Assembly (NCBI GenBank): GCA_017854585.1
Contig: JAFMHK010000005.1
Span: 10,908 to 74,907 of the forward strand
DNA length: 64,000 bases
From: Paracoccaceae bacterium
GTDB taxonomy: Bacteria; Pseudomonadota; Alphaproteobacteria; Rhodobacterales; Rhodobacteraceae
Direction of reading: 5' to 3'
The translations under genes and the position numbers were made by a program. Positions 1 through 9,144 of this stretch are shown one piece after another (position 1 is the first letter of the stretch; the number at the start of each line of letters is the position of its first letter). The notes beneath the pieces were generated by a model. It was given only the letters and a program-made list of their open reading frames with translations. It did not search any database and had not been told where the DNA came from.

Positions 1-504
1 CTGGCCGAGGGCCGTGGAATTGACACCAGTGGCACTTGAAAAACTGCCGAGGCCAGTTGAATTGCCACCAGTGGCCACTGAATTTATTCCGAGGGCCGTG
101 GAGCCGATGGCTGCGGCGGTTGAACCATAGCCGACGGATGTGGACCCGTTGCCAGAGGCCACTGAATCAGACCCGACCGCCGTGGATTCAAGGCCAGCGG
201 CGCTTGAGAAATCTCCCAACGCCGTCGAATCAATGCCAGCAGCGCTTGATTGTGCTCCGAGGGCAGTGGAATTGTCAGCAGTGGCGCTTGCAGCCGCACC
301 GATCGCCGTAGAATCGAGGCCTAGGGCCTCTGATAAGCCTCCGATTGCCGTGGAATTGAAAAGGGCCGTTGAACTCTCGCCGACCGCCGTGGAGGTGGGC
401 GTGAGGGCTGTAGCGCCGGCCCCAAGCTGTGTCTGCGCCAATGACATGGTCGTTCCGGTCAAAACAACCGGGATGCATAGCAACAAAGGACGGATCGGAT
501 TCAT
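1..504 (-). CDS. Trimeric autotransporter adhesin (YadA-like head), N-terminal part, cut by window edge
   Basis: The minus-strand frame is open for 168 codons from an ATG at 504 and runs off the left edge. It is preceded by a GGGGA ribosome site. Residues 1-23 form a signal peptide ending SLA before Gln. From about residue 38 the protein is built of roughly nine 14-residue repeats of the type STALGxxSxAxGxx (for example STALGAQSSAAGID), which is the YadA/Hep_Hag head repeat of trimeric autotransporters. These proteins sit on the outer membrane as trimeric adhesins with a C-terminal beta-barrel anchor; that anchor lies outside the window. The repeat pattern is direct observation, while the adhesin role is family knowledge. 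Confidence 0.82.
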   Translation of the reverse strand, partial: MNPIRPLLLCIPVVLTGTTMSLAQTQLGAGATALTPTSTAVGESSTALFNSTAIGGLSEALGLDSTAIGAAASATADNSTALGAQSSAAGIDSTALGDFSSAAGLESTAVGSDSVASGNGSTSVGYGSTAAAIGSTALGINSVATGGNSTGLGSFSSATGVNSTALGQ

Positions 505-719
505 TAACTTTTCCCCAAAAATAATTTGAGGGACCGTAGGCTGCGAAACCGCCCGGGGAAAGGAAGCATCCCATATCCGGCAAGAAAGGGGGCGCGCACC
601 CGAAATGATGGTAAATTGGGCACAGTCGCCAAGGTCGCGCGGAGCAAGGCCGGATCTGCAGCGCCGCAGACCATCCATGGCGGTGCGTTTCAGGGGAAAG
701 GCCGGTCATGCGGGAAGGT

Positions 720-795
720 TGGCAGGGGCGGAGAGACTCGAACTCACGACCGCTGGATTTGGAATCCAGTGCTCTACCAACTGAGCTACACCCCT
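720..795 (-). tRNA. tRNA-Trp (anticodon CCA), CCA tail encoded
   Basis: Read on the minus strand the 76 nt fold as a tRNA. The acceptor stem AGGGGTG pairs with CGCCCCT, the D arm contains AGCTCAGTTGGTAGAGC, the anticodon stem CTGGA/TCCAG holds loop TTCCAAA with anticodon CCA, and the T loop is TTCGAGT. The discriminator base is G, as usual for Trp, and CCA is encoded at 722-720. In many relatives this tRNA lies between tuf and secE-nusG. Here it stands about 5 kb from tuf with no secE or nusG beside it. Confidence 0.97.
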
Positions 796-807
796 AGGCC
801 GAGGGTC

Positions 808-836
808 GGAATAGGAGGAAACCCCGATCTTGGCAA
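808..836 (-). promoter_or_regulatory. Candidate sigma-70-type promoter of tRNA-Trp
   Basis: On the minus strand TTGCCA (836-831) and TATTCC (813-808) are separated by exactly 17 nt and lie 12 nt before the first base of the tRNA. The -35 box matches the consensus at five of six positions and the -10 box is weaker. The call rests on spacing and position only. Confidence 0.4.
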
Positions 837-903
837 GATGCGAATGACACCCCATGTCAGGATCGGACAGGGTTGTTCAACTTTTGCAGAAGGAAGCCAT
901 GTC

Positions 904-1164
904 ATGCGTCGTCTTTTCTGGGCCATACCGCTTGTCATGCTGGCCATGCCCGCGCTTGCGGATTGCGATGAGCAGATCACACTGGATGTCGAATACCGGC
1001 TGCCGCCACTGGGCCAGCCGGTCGATGTCCGCGCCCTGTCGTGTGAGGGGCTGATCATGGTCTATACGATTCTGGATCAGGATACGGCCAGCGATGCGCA
1101 TACCGAACTGCGCCTGCGCCAGCGTGTGCTGAACGTGTTTCGCAACGAGGGGTTGGCGCGCTGA
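904..1164 (+). CDS. Small exported protein of unknown function
   Basis: This is an 86-residue protein whose first 19 residues are a clear signal peptide (MRR, hydrophobic core, AMPALA cleavage region). The mature part of about 66 residues has two cysteines and is acidic in its first half and basic near the end. An AAGGAAG ribosome site precedes the ATG at 904; an ATG at 899 in another frame lies too close to it. It is convergent with gnd, 16 nt away. I do not recognise the family. It is probably periplasmic. Confidence 0.65.
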   Translation: MRRLFWAIPLVMLAMPALADCDEQITLDVEYRLPPLGQPVDVRALSCEGLIMVYTILDQDTASDAHTELRLRQRVLNVFRNEGLAR

Positions 1165-1180
1165 CGCGTCGCGCCGGGGT

Positions 1181-2590
1181 CTATTGCCCGTCGCCCCAAG
1201 GGCCATGCAGCCCGGTTTCGCCCGGCCGGTCGATCCGTTCGAACCCATGCGCGCCAAAGAAATCGCGCTGTGCCTGCAGCAGGTTGGCGGTGCCGCGCGC
1301 CTGACGGATGGTATCGAACCACGCCAGCGCCCCCGACAGCGCCAGCAGCGGCAGGCCACGCGCGGCGGCGGCCGCCACGACCCGGCGCAGGGCCGGAACA
1401 TGCGCCTGCAGCAGCGCCGCGAAATCCGGCGCAAAGGCCAGCGGGCGGGCGGGATCATCGGCAAGCGCCGTGGCCATATCGTCCAGCATCGCCGACCGGA
1501 TGATGCAGCCCGCGCGCCAGATCTGGGCGACCCGGTCCAACGGCAGGGCCCAGCCTTCTTCGGCGCTGGCGGTGGCCAGAAGGGTGAAGCCTTGGGAATA
1601 GGCCACGATCTTGCCCGCCAACAGCGCGCTTTCCAGATCCGCCTCTGACAGGGGGGGCATCTGGCCCGCCACGCCCCCGAAGAGGGCCTGCCCGGTGCTG
1701 CGCAGATCGGACCGCGCGGACATCACGCGGGCGGTAACGGCTGCCTCGACCGCCGAAAGTGGCGCGGCGCGTTCCTGCGCATCCATCACGGTCCAGCGGC
1801 CGGTGCCCTTCTGGCCCGCACGGTCCGCGATCACGTCCAGCATGGGCTTGGCCGTTTCGGGGTCGGTGGCGGCGGCGGTTCTGGCCGTAATCTCGATCAG
1901 GTAGGATTGCAGCGGCCCATCGTTCCACCGCGCGAAGGTGTCGGCCACCCGGCCCGCCGACGCCCCCTGCCCGTCACGCATCAGGCCATAGATTTCCGCG
2001 ATCATCTGCATATCGGCGTATTCGATGCCGTTGTGGACCATCTTGACGTAATGGCCCGCGCCACCCGGCCCCAGATGCGCGACGCAGGCGGCACCGCGAT
2101 AGTCGGCCGCAATCGCCGTCAGCACCGGTTCCAGCGCCGCATAGGCCTTGGCCGTGCCTCCGGCCATCATCGACGGCCCGTTGCGCGCACCCTCGGCCCC
2201 GCCAGACACGCCAAGACCAAGGAAATGGATCTGCCCCAGCGATTTTTCGCGGCGCGCGGTATCGCGCCAATCGGAATTGCCACCATCCACGATGATGTCA
2301 CCGGCCGACAAAAGCGGTGCAAGGCTGGCGATCTGGTCATCGACCGGGTCACCCGCCGGCACCATCAGGATGATTTTGCGCGGCGTCGGCAGGGAGGTCA
2401 CGAGGCCCGCAAGCGTGTCGGCGGGCGCAATCAGTGGCGCCAGATCACCGGCACCCGCGACAAAGCCATGCGTGGTGTCCACCGTGCGGTTGAAGACCGC
2501 GATGGGCACACCCCGGCTGGCGATATTCAGCGCGAGGTTCCGCCCCATGGTGCCAAGACCAATCAGGCCAATTTCCGGTATTTTCGTCAT
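1181..2590 (-). CDS. gnd: 6-phosphogluconate dehydrogenase, decarboxylating
   Basis: It oxidises and decarboxylates 6-phosphogluconate to ribulose 5-phosphate with NADP in the oxidative pentose phosphate pathway, in the cytoplasm. The N-terminal dinucleotide-binding motif GLGTMGRNLALN is near residues 8-19. The family signatures VDGGNSDW, GLGVSGGAEGARNGPSMMAGG and KMVHNGIEYADMQ follow in order. The ATG at 2590 is preceded by AGGGGCGAG and gives 469 residues, the usual length; the frame is open upstream for ten more codons but without a better ribosome site. It stands alone, with no zwf or pgl beside it. Confidence 0.96.
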   Translation of the reverse strand: MTKIPEIGLIGLGTMGRNLALNIASRGVPIAVFNRTVDTTHGFVAGAGDLAPLIAPADTLAGLVTSLPTPRKIILMVPAGDPVDDQIASLAPLLSAGDIIVDGGNSDWRDTARREKSLGQIHFLGLGVSGGAEGARNGPSMMAGGTAKAYAALEPVLTAIAADYRGAACVAHLGPGGAGHYVKMVHNGIEYADMQMIAEIYGLMRDGQGASAGRVADTFARWNDGPLQSYLIEITARTAAATDPETAKPMLDVIADRAGQKGTGRWTVMDAQERAAPLSAVEAAVTARVMSARSDLRSTGQALFGGVAGQMPPLSEADLESALLAGKIVAYSQGFTLLATASAEEGWALPLDRVAQIWRAGCIIRSAMLDDMATALADDPARPLAFAPDFAALLQAHVPALRRVVAAAAARGLPLLALSGALAWFDTIRQARGTANLLQAQRDFFGAHGFERIDRPGETGLHGPWGDGQ

Positions 2591-2702
2591 CTCGCGCCCC
2601 TGCTGATCCAACACACCCATCTGGACAGGGATGCGGGCAAAGGTCCAGTGCGCGGGTGCGGGTCATCTGCGCGCCAGCGCGCAGGCCCCGCCTTGCAGAC
2701 AG

Positions 2703-2731
2703 AAAAAAGGCCGCCTGGTTGTCAGGCGGCC
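2703..2731 (-). terminator. Rho-independent terminator
   Basis: A perfect 9-bp stem (2709-2717 with 2723-2731, loop GTTGT) is followed on the minus strand by a run of six T at 2708-2703. It lies 20 nt after the stop codon of the beta-barrel protein gene and so ends that transcript. Confidence 0.85.
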
Positions 2732-2750
2732 CGCATCTTGGGTGCTGGTA

Positions 2751-3602
2751 TCAGAGGCGTTGTAGCGGGATCCGGATGCCGATGCTGAAGACCTGCGAGG
2801 TCATATCGAACGTCAGCGGCTGGACCGGAACACTGCCCGGACCGCCGGGGGTACCGATGGAGCCGCCGACCGCCTCACCGAAATCATAGTAACGCCACGA
2901 CACGTCAAGCAGGATCGGACGTTCGCCGGGGTCGGTCAATTGCCAGGACGCGCCCACACCGAGGGACCAAGCGAATTCCGTTTCGCTGTTCGAGTCGAAC
3001 ACGCGCGTCGGAGTTCCAGCGGCAGGATTGACCCGGGTCCACGAGTCGACCGTGTTGCGCGCAAGGCCAATGCCCCCGACGATGTAGGGTTGGAAGCTCG
3101 CATTTGATCCACGTGCCTCAAAGGGCGCATAGAAGACATTCGCCATAACGGCGCGGGAATGGACCGAGCCGTCCGAGATGTCGGCGTGTTGATCATCAAA
3201 TGCCGCAGGCGGCGAATCGCAGGGCGAGCCGTCCGAAGCCCCGACGCAAGGCCCGGAAAAGCCGATGTTCCCCGTTCCAAGCAAAGCGACGTCCGCGCGG
3301 AAGCCGTTTTGCCAGTCAAAGCCCAAGGCAACGCCCCCGAATGCCGCGTTGTCACCATCGAGGCCGAAATCGATCCGAGGATCGCCCGGATTTGGCGGCA
3401 ACCAGTAGGCATCATCAAGCGACGGGATTGCGCCTCCCAGTTCGAGCCGCACATAGGGGCCGTAGGTGACGGAGGCTTGTGTGCTCATGATCGTGTCGAG
3501 CCCGCCCAGATCCTGAGCGTTGGCAGATGCGGGGACGTGAATGGCAACTGCACCAGCCATAAACGGCAAGAGGAACAGGCGGCGCAGGACAGGACTAGGC
3601 AT
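2751..3602 (-). CDS. Outer-membrane beta-barrel protein
   Basis: This 283-residue protein has a signal peptide (residues 1-29, cleavage ANA before Gln). The rest is rich in alternating polar and hydrophobic strands: YGPYVRLELGGA at the start, then ALGFDWQNGFRADVALLG, ANVFYAPF, FQPYIVGGIGLARN, AWSLGVGASWQL, ILLDVSWRYYDFG and the closing strand FSIGIRIPLQRL. This layout is that of an eight-stranded OmpA/OmpW-like barrel. The last residue is Leu rather than the common Phe. The ATG at 3602 follows GGAG at a normal distance. The gene is flanked by terminators on both sides, so it is probably monocistronic. The ligand or role cannot be told. Confidence 0.78.
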   Translation of the reverse strand: MPSPVLRRLFLLPFMAGAVAIHVPASANAQDLGGLDTIMSTQASVTYGPYVRLELGGAIPSLDDAYWLPPNPGDPRIDFGLDGDNAAFGGVALGFDWQNGFRADVALLGTGNIGFSGPCVGASDGSPCDSPPAAFDDQHADISDGSVHSRAVMANVFYAPFEARGSNASFQPYIVGGIGLARNTVDSWTRVNPAAGTPTRVFDSNSETEFAWSLGVGASWQLTDPGERPILLDVSWRYYDFGEAVGGSIGTPGGPGSVPVQPLTFDMTSQVFSIGIRIPLQRL

Positions 3603-3667
3603 GAGGCGGCTCCGGACAAGCAATGTCGATGCGCAAAAGTTAACAACGACGATCATCAATAGAAAGA

Positions 3668-3695
3668 CCGAAACCGCCCGAAGGGACGGTTTCGG
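3668..3695 (-). terminator. Terminator of the glycine-rich gene pair
   Basis: A 12-bp stem with one G-T pair and a four-base loop is formed by 3668-3679 and 3684-3695. On the minus strand it is followed by TCTTTCT. It lies 19 nt after the stop of the first glycine-rich gene. The flanks (AGAAAGA on one side, CTTTA on the other) are only mildly T-rich. Confidence 0.7.
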
Positions 3696-3714
3696 CTTTA
3701 CGTGTTGCCGATTT

Positions 3715-4605
3715 TCAACCGTGGCCGGTCAAGACCGCGACACGAATGGCCTCGGCCTGAGCCGCGATGGCCGTTGCCTCGTCTTGCGACAGCGGCATTT
3801 CCAGAATGACGGACACCGCGTAGACAGTTTCCGGCGTGACGGGAATGGTCTTGTCCGACGCTATCCCGATCGCCACCGCCATCAGGGTTTCCCGGTCATT
3901 GCTGATGCCATAGGCGCTGAGGTCCAAGGAGCCGTCCAGCGCATCACGGAAGATCGCGAGGTTCTGCAGGGGTGAATCGAGGAGCATGACGTTGTCCCAG
4001 TTCTGAGACAGTTGCGCGATCATCTGTTCAAGCGACAAGTTGTAGAACGTCGCCATCCCTGCCAGTTGCGCCAGCGCCTCGGCATACGCGCGATCGAGCA
4101 CATGGGCGGGTGAGCGCGCGACGTTCAGGCGGCCCAGTTCGACCTCGGGAATACCCTCGGCGGCCCATGGCGGACGCCCGGCGCTTCCTTCACCCTGACC
4201 GCCCGGACCACCCTGACCCTGACCGCCCTCGCCACTGCCGCCCTGACCGCCCTGACCTTGGCCGCCCTGACCCTGACCGGCGCCACCTTCGTGGCCTTCA
4301 CCGCCGTCATGACCGCCACCGCCGGACCCGCCGTCGTGGCCGCCACCATCTTCGTGGTCGCCGCCATCGTCATGGCCGCCGGAACCGCCGCCGCCGGGAC
4401 CGCCCGCGCCTTGACCGCTACCGCCTTGACCGCCAGAACCGCCGCCGCCACCGTGGCCATCGTCCTGCGCATATGCCGCTTGGGCACCCGCGATTAACGC
4501 GACTGGAACCGCCACCACACCGACAACGGCCAGCACCGCCAACCCGGACAAGCCACCAAGCAACATCTCTCGGGTCACGAATTTGTTCTGTACCAATCTC
4601 ATCAT
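3715..4605 (-). CDS. Exported glycine-rich protein, paralogue A of a tandem pair, unknown family
   Basis: This is a 296-residue protein with three parts. Residues 1-47 are a signal peptide with a long hydrophobic core and AYA cleavage site. Residues about 48-141 are almost only Gly with Gln, His, Asp, Glu and Ser, in runs such as GGHDGG and GQGGQGQGG. Residues about 145-296 are a folded domain starting PPWAAEGIPEVELGRL and ending TGHG. That domain aligns without gaps to the product of the next upstream gene at about two thirds identity, including SPLQNLAIFRDALDG and DLSAYGI. I know no name for the domain. The Gly/His/Asp tract suggests an extended, possibly metal-binding or matrix-like segment, which is inference. 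It is transcribed after paralogue B, across a hairpin. Confidence 0.7.
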   Translation of the reverse strand: MMRLVQNKFVTREMLLGGLSGLAVLAVVGVVAVPVALIAGAQAAYAQDDGHGGGGGSGGQGGSGQGAGGPGGGGSGGHDDGGDHEDGGGHDGGSGGGGHDGGEGHEGGAGQGQGGQGQGGQGGSGEGGQGQGGPGGQGEGSAGRPPWAAEGIPEVELGRLNVARSPAHVLDRAYAEALAQLAGMATFYNLSLEQMIAQLSQNWDNVMLLDSPLQNLAIFRDALDGSLDLSAYGISNDRETLMAVAIGIASDKTIPVTPETVYAVSVILEMPLSQDEATAIAAQAEAIRVAVLTGHG

Positions 4606-4638
4606 TCTGATCTCCCTTGGGAACGTTTACCAGACGGG

Positions 4639-4675
4639 TTCCCCCTGCCGGCGCATGTCACGCCGGCAGGGGGAA
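4639..4675. other. Perfect 15-bp hairpin between the two glycine-rich genes
   Basis: Bases 4639-4653 are the exact reverse complement of 4661-4675, with a 7-nt loop. The hairpin begins 8 nt beyond the stop of paralogue B and lies 34 nt ahead of the start of paralogue A. No T-run follows on either strand, so it is not a typical terminator. An mRNA-stabilising or processing hairpin, or a partial terminator that sets the ratio of the two products, is more likely. Confidence 0.75.
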
Positions 4676-4683
4676 CTTGTGGT

Positions 4684-5463
4684 TCAACCGTGTCCGGCCA
4701 GAACCGCGATGCGGATTTCTTCGGCAGCGGCGGCCAGCGCGATCGCTTCTGCTTCACTCATGGGCATCTCGAAGATCACCGAAAGCGCGTAGGCTGTGTC
4801 GGCCGAGATCGGGACCGTCTTGTCCGAGGCCACACCAAGCGTCACCGCCATGATGGTGAACGCATCCGCCGTGATGCCGTATGCACTGAGGTCGATGGAC
4901 CCATCCAGCGCATCCCGGAAGATGGCGAGGTTCTGAAGCGGCGAGTCGATCAGGACGACGTTGTCCCAGTTGAGCGACAGTTCGGTCACCATGTCCTCAA
5001 GCGACATGTTGTAGAAATCCGCCATCGACGCGATCGTCAGCATCGCCTCGTCATAGGCGCGATCAAGCACATGATCGGGGGACCGCGCCACGCTCAGACG
5101 ACCAAGTTCGACTTCGGGAATACCCTCGGACGCCCAAGGCGGCATGCCGCCCCCCGCGCTGTCGGACGGGTTGCCCGCCTGTGGGCCGCGGCCATCTGAG
5201 TCGACACCCGGGCCACCTTGTCCGGCGCCTTGGCCGCCCTGATTGCCTTGGCCCATCTGCGCGCCTTGGCCACCCTGACCCTGACCGCCACCGGTGTTGC
5301 CCTGTGGGCCACGCGGTTCGCCGTCAGCATCATCATCGGCCCAAGCGATGTTCGATCCACCCGGGAACGGTGTCACCACGGCGCCAATGGCAAGTGCTGC
5401 GGTCAACGCGATCGCCGACGCCGACAGTGCGAGGCTTGCGGGTTTGATTGCTCTGAATTTCAT
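4684..5463 (-). CDS. Exported glycine-rich protein, paralogue B of a tandem pair, unknown family
   Basis: This 259-residue protein has the same plan as its neighbour. It has a signal peptide (residues 1-42, AWA before DDD), a shorter Gly/Gln-rich linker of about 60 residues (GGQGQGGQGAQMGQG type) and a C-terminal domain of about 155 residues from MPPWASEGIPEVELGRL to the final AGHG. The linker lacks the His/Asp clusters of paralogue A. The start is strongly marked by AAGGAG six bases before ATG. It is the first gene of the pair. The conserved C-terminal domain beside divergent linkers suggests selection on that domain. The function is unknown. Confidence 0.72.
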   Translation of the reverse strand: MKFRAIKPASLALSASAIALTAALAIGAVVTPFPGGSNIAWADDDADGEPRGPQGNTGGGQGQGGQGAQMGQGNQGGQGAGQGGPGVDSDGRGPQAGNPSDSAGGGMPPWASEGIPEVELGRLSVARSPDHVLDRAYDEAMLTIASMADFYNMSLEDMVTELSLNWDNVVLIDSPLQNLAIFRDALDGSIDLSAYGITADAFTIMAVTLGVASDKTVPISADTAYALSVIFEMPMSEAEAIALAAAAEEIRIAVLAGHG

Positions 5464-5602
5464 CTTTTTCTCCTTACGGTGACGTATTCACAGCGCGGAA
5501 GATGGCGTGTTCTGGGAAGGCAGGAACTGACAAAAATCAATTAACATTGCCAATCTTTTTCGCTGCCTTCATTTCTTCGTTCCGGGTTGCAGTGACACAA
5601 CG

Positions 5603-5627
5603 AAAAAGGCCGCCCGAAAGGGCGGCC
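5603..5627 (-). terminator. Rho-independent terminator of tuf
   Basis: An 8-bp stem (5608-5615 with 5620-5627) with GAAA loop is followed on the minus strand by TTTTT (5607-5603). It is 45 nt beyond the tuf stop codon. Confidence 0.85.
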
Positions 5628-5672
5628 TCTTGGTTGCTGGCCTGCGGAGCCGTGTGGCCCCATCAGGTCTTT

Positions 5673-6848
<1,176 letters not shown>

Positions 6849-6871
6849 GATCTGGCGCCTCGTCTTCTGGG

Positions 6872-6890
6872 GGGCCCGAAAACCGGGCCC
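6872..6890 (-). other. Hairpin in the tuf leader
   Basis: A 7-bp stem of G and C (6872-6878 with 6884-6890) has a 5-base loop. It ends 24 nt upstream of the tuf start on the minus strand. A second, imperfect hairpin around 6904-6923 (CTCGT/ACGAG core) precedes it. They could end readthrough from the lipoprotein gene or shape the tuf leader; neither has a T-run. Confidence 0.4.
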
Positions 6891-6944
6891 GGTTCAACGT
6901 CGCGCGCTCGTTACGAGGCGCGGAAGAAAAAATCAAGCAGGAGT

Positions 6945-7679
6945 TCAGGGAATGGAGGGACGGGGCGTGGTTGTCCCGACCGGCTGGATCAACACGGCAC
7001 CCGGGGTGGTATTCGGGGGCGTATCGGGCGGCGTTCCCGGCGCGGCGTCCAGCGTGACATCCTCGGGCAGCGCGACCGCAGGCTCCACGGCGGCGGCAAC
7101 CGCCTCGACGTTGGCCCGCGCATTGCGCGCCGCGTCAGGATCGATCGAGAACCATTCGGGGTTGTCCAGCATGAAGATCTGGATCCGCCGCGCCGCATTT
7201 CGCGCCAGCCGCTGCATCTGCTCTTCGCGCGTGAAGGCCAAGCCTGACCCGACCAGCATGGATTCGGGGCTGCTGCCTTCGAATATCAGGATCTGTTCGG
7301 GTTCTTCGTGCAATTTCATTTGCGCCTCGTCGTCCCAGATGTTTGCCGAAATCACCAGCACGGAGCGCGGCGTCAGCACGATGGGAATCCCCGGAGGGGC
7401 AAGCGCATAACCATCGATGTTGATGGCGATGTGATACAGCCGGTCACCTTCGTAGGCGCCGAACCGGCGGTCGATCTCGGCGGTCATGACCTCGACCCAT
7501 TCCTCGGCGGTGGCGTTCCGCGATGGCGGGACCTGCTGCATGTTGTCGGCAACGACGATGTTATAGGCCAGCCGGAAATCGCCCATGTCGGGCAGGTCTT
7601 CTTCCAGCGGATCGGAATTTCCGCACGCGGCAAGCAAGACCAACAGGCCAAAGGAAGCGAAGCGGTTAAACAGGGTCAT
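6945..7679 (-). CDS. Putative lipoprotein of unknown function
   Basis: This is a 244-residue protein with a lipoprotein signal: hydrophobic core then LAAC, Cys19 being the lipidation site. The middle part (residues 30-165) looks folded, with DFRLAYNIVVADNM, LYHIAINIDGYALAPPGIPIVLTPRSVLVISANIWDD and EQILIFEGSSPESM. The last 80 residues are low-complexity Ala/Pro/Thr. I chose ATG 7679, which has GGAG six bases ahead; an ATG two codons earlier lies on top of that site. Anchoring in the inner leaflet of the outer membrane is likely. No family is recognised. Confidence 0.75.
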   Translation of the reverse strand: MTLFNRFASFGLLVLLAACGNSDPLEEDLPDMGDFRLAYNIVVADNMQQVPPSRNATAEEWVEVMTAEIDRRFGAYEGDRLYHIAINIDGYALAPPGIPIVLTPRSVLVISANIWDDEAQMKLHEEPEQILIFEGSSPESMLVGSGLAFTREEQMQRLARNAARRIQIFMLDNPEWFSIDPDAARNARANVEAVAAAVEPAVALPEDVTLDAAPGTPPDTPPNTTPGAVLIQPVGTTTPRPSIP

Positions 7680-7797
7680 CGACATCTCCGGTCACTGAAA
7701 GCACGGGCTGGCATAGCGCAGGGCGGCGTATTGCGCAACGCAAGGGTGCTGGACCTGAGCGCCGTCGCGCTTATGTCACTGAGCGAAGGAGTGCCCC

Positions 7798-9144
7798 ATG
7801 CGATTGCCCGTTGCAGCCCCCTTGCCCGACAGTCCGATGAGCATTCTGGCAAGCTATCGCGCCGCCCGGCGCAATATTCTGGAGATCATTCCGCGCGCGG
7901 CGTTGCACCAACCGATCTTGTCGGGCCGGACGGGTCCGCAACGCTGGCACATGGTGATGCACCCGCCGAGCATCAGGCGCATCTTGCTGGAGGCGGTTGA
8001 CGCCTATCCGAAATCGGAGGCCACGAAGTCGATCCTGCGGCCGGCGATCGGGAACAGCCTGTTCATTGCCGAAGGCGGGGAATGGCGATGGCAACGCCGG
8101 GCGGTCGCGCCTGCGTTCTCGGCGCGCAACGTCGCGGCCCTGACCCCGGTGATGAGCCACGCGGCGGCGGCGGCGGTGGACCGGATCGGCGCGCAGGTGG
8201 GGCGCGCGGCCAACCTGTTGGATGAAATGACCGCCGCGACCTTTGACGTCATTTCAAACGTCACCTTCGGCACCGGCGGCGGTGTGGACCGCATCGGCGT
8301 GCAACGGGCGCTGGATGACTATATCGACACCGCCGCGCGGGTCAGTGTCTTGGACCTTCTGGGGGCGCCCGGATGGGTCCCGCGACCGGGGCGCGCCGCC
8401 GGGGCAAACCTGCTGACGGACATGCACAGGGCCGCCGACGCGGCCATCGAACGGCGCAGGCGCGATGGGCGGCGCAGCCCGCCCGACCTGCTTGATCTGT
8501 TGCTTGACGCCGCTGACCCCGAGACCGGACGCGAGATGACGACCGAGGAGTTGCGGGAAAACCTGCTGACGTTCATCGTTGCCGGGCATGAGACGACGGC
8601 CCTGACGCTGGCATGGGCGTTCTACCTGTGTGCATTCGACGAGAGCGTGCAAGACGCCGCGCGGGCCGAGGCGCAGGCCGTGCTGGGCGACAGGGTGGCC
8701 GAGGCGGGCGACGTGGCGCACCTGCCGCTGGTCCGGCGCATCGTGGATGAAACGCTGCGGCTGTATCCGGCCGGGGGGTTCTTGTCGCGGACCGCGCAGG
8801 CGACCGACCGACTGTCCACGGCGCAGATCAGGCCCGGCGACACGGTGACGGTTCCGGTCTATGGCCTGCACCGCCACCGCGCCTTGTGGGAGGAACCCGA
8901 TGCCTTCCGTCCTGACCGCTGGTCCGGCGCCAAGGCGTTCGATCGGTATCAATACCTGCCATTCAGCGATGGGCCGCGGATCTGCATCGGGGCCAGTTTC
9001 GCGCTTCAGGAGGCGGTCGTGATTCTGGCCAGCGTGCTGGCGCGGTTCCGGTTCAGCGCCGTAAAAGGCCGCGACCCGAAACCCGTGATGATCCTGACGC
9101 TGCGCCCCGAAGGTGGCGTGTGGCTGGAGGTGGCGCGGGCCTGA
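7798..9144 (+). CDS. Cytochrome P450
   Basis: This is a 448-residue soluble bacterial P450 with every key motif. The oxygen-binding I-helix has AGHETT (residues 262-267), the K-helix ETLR has Glu318 and Arg321, and the heme loop FSDGPRICIG has heme-ligand Cys396. There is no N-terminal membrane anchor. AAGGAG lies eight bases before the ATG. No ferredoxin or ferredoxin reductase gene is adjacent, so electrons must come from a partner elsewhere. The substrate cannot be told. The gene is convergent with the M48 protease gene with no base between their stop codons. Confidence 0.95.
   Translation: MRLPVAAPLPDSPMSILASYRAARRNILEIIPRAALHQPILSGRTGPQRWHMVMHPPSIRRILLEAVDAYPKSEATKSILRPAIGNSLFIAEGGEWRWQRRAVAPAFSARNVAALTPVMSHAAAAAVDRIGAQVGRAANLLDEMTAATFDVISNVTFGTGGGVDRIGVQRALDDYIDTAARVSVLDLLGAPGWVPRPGRAAGANLLTDMHRAADAAIERRRRDGRRSPPDLLDLLLDAADPETGREMTTEELRENLLTFIVAGHETTALTLAWAFYLCAFDESVQDAARAEAQAVLGDRVAEAGDVAHLPLVRRIVDETLRLYPAGGFLSRTAQATDRLSTAQIRPGDTVTVPVYGLHRHRALWEEPDAFRPDRWSGAKAFDRYQYLPFSDGPRICIGASFALQEAVVILASVLARFRFSAVKGRDPKPVMILTLRPEGGVWLEVARA

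Noticed and set aside
140-529. Plus-strand frame with repeated AVES/AVEL-like units at the left end
   Set aside because: The repeats are the reverse complement of the 14-residue adhesin head repeats. The minus frame has a ribosome site, a signal peptide and a known repeat family; the plus frame has none.
4190-4440. Short repeated DNA units that could be taken for a CRISPR or satellite
   Set aside because: They are codon-level repeats encoding the Gly-rich linker of the exported protein; units are short, irregular and in frame, with no spacers.
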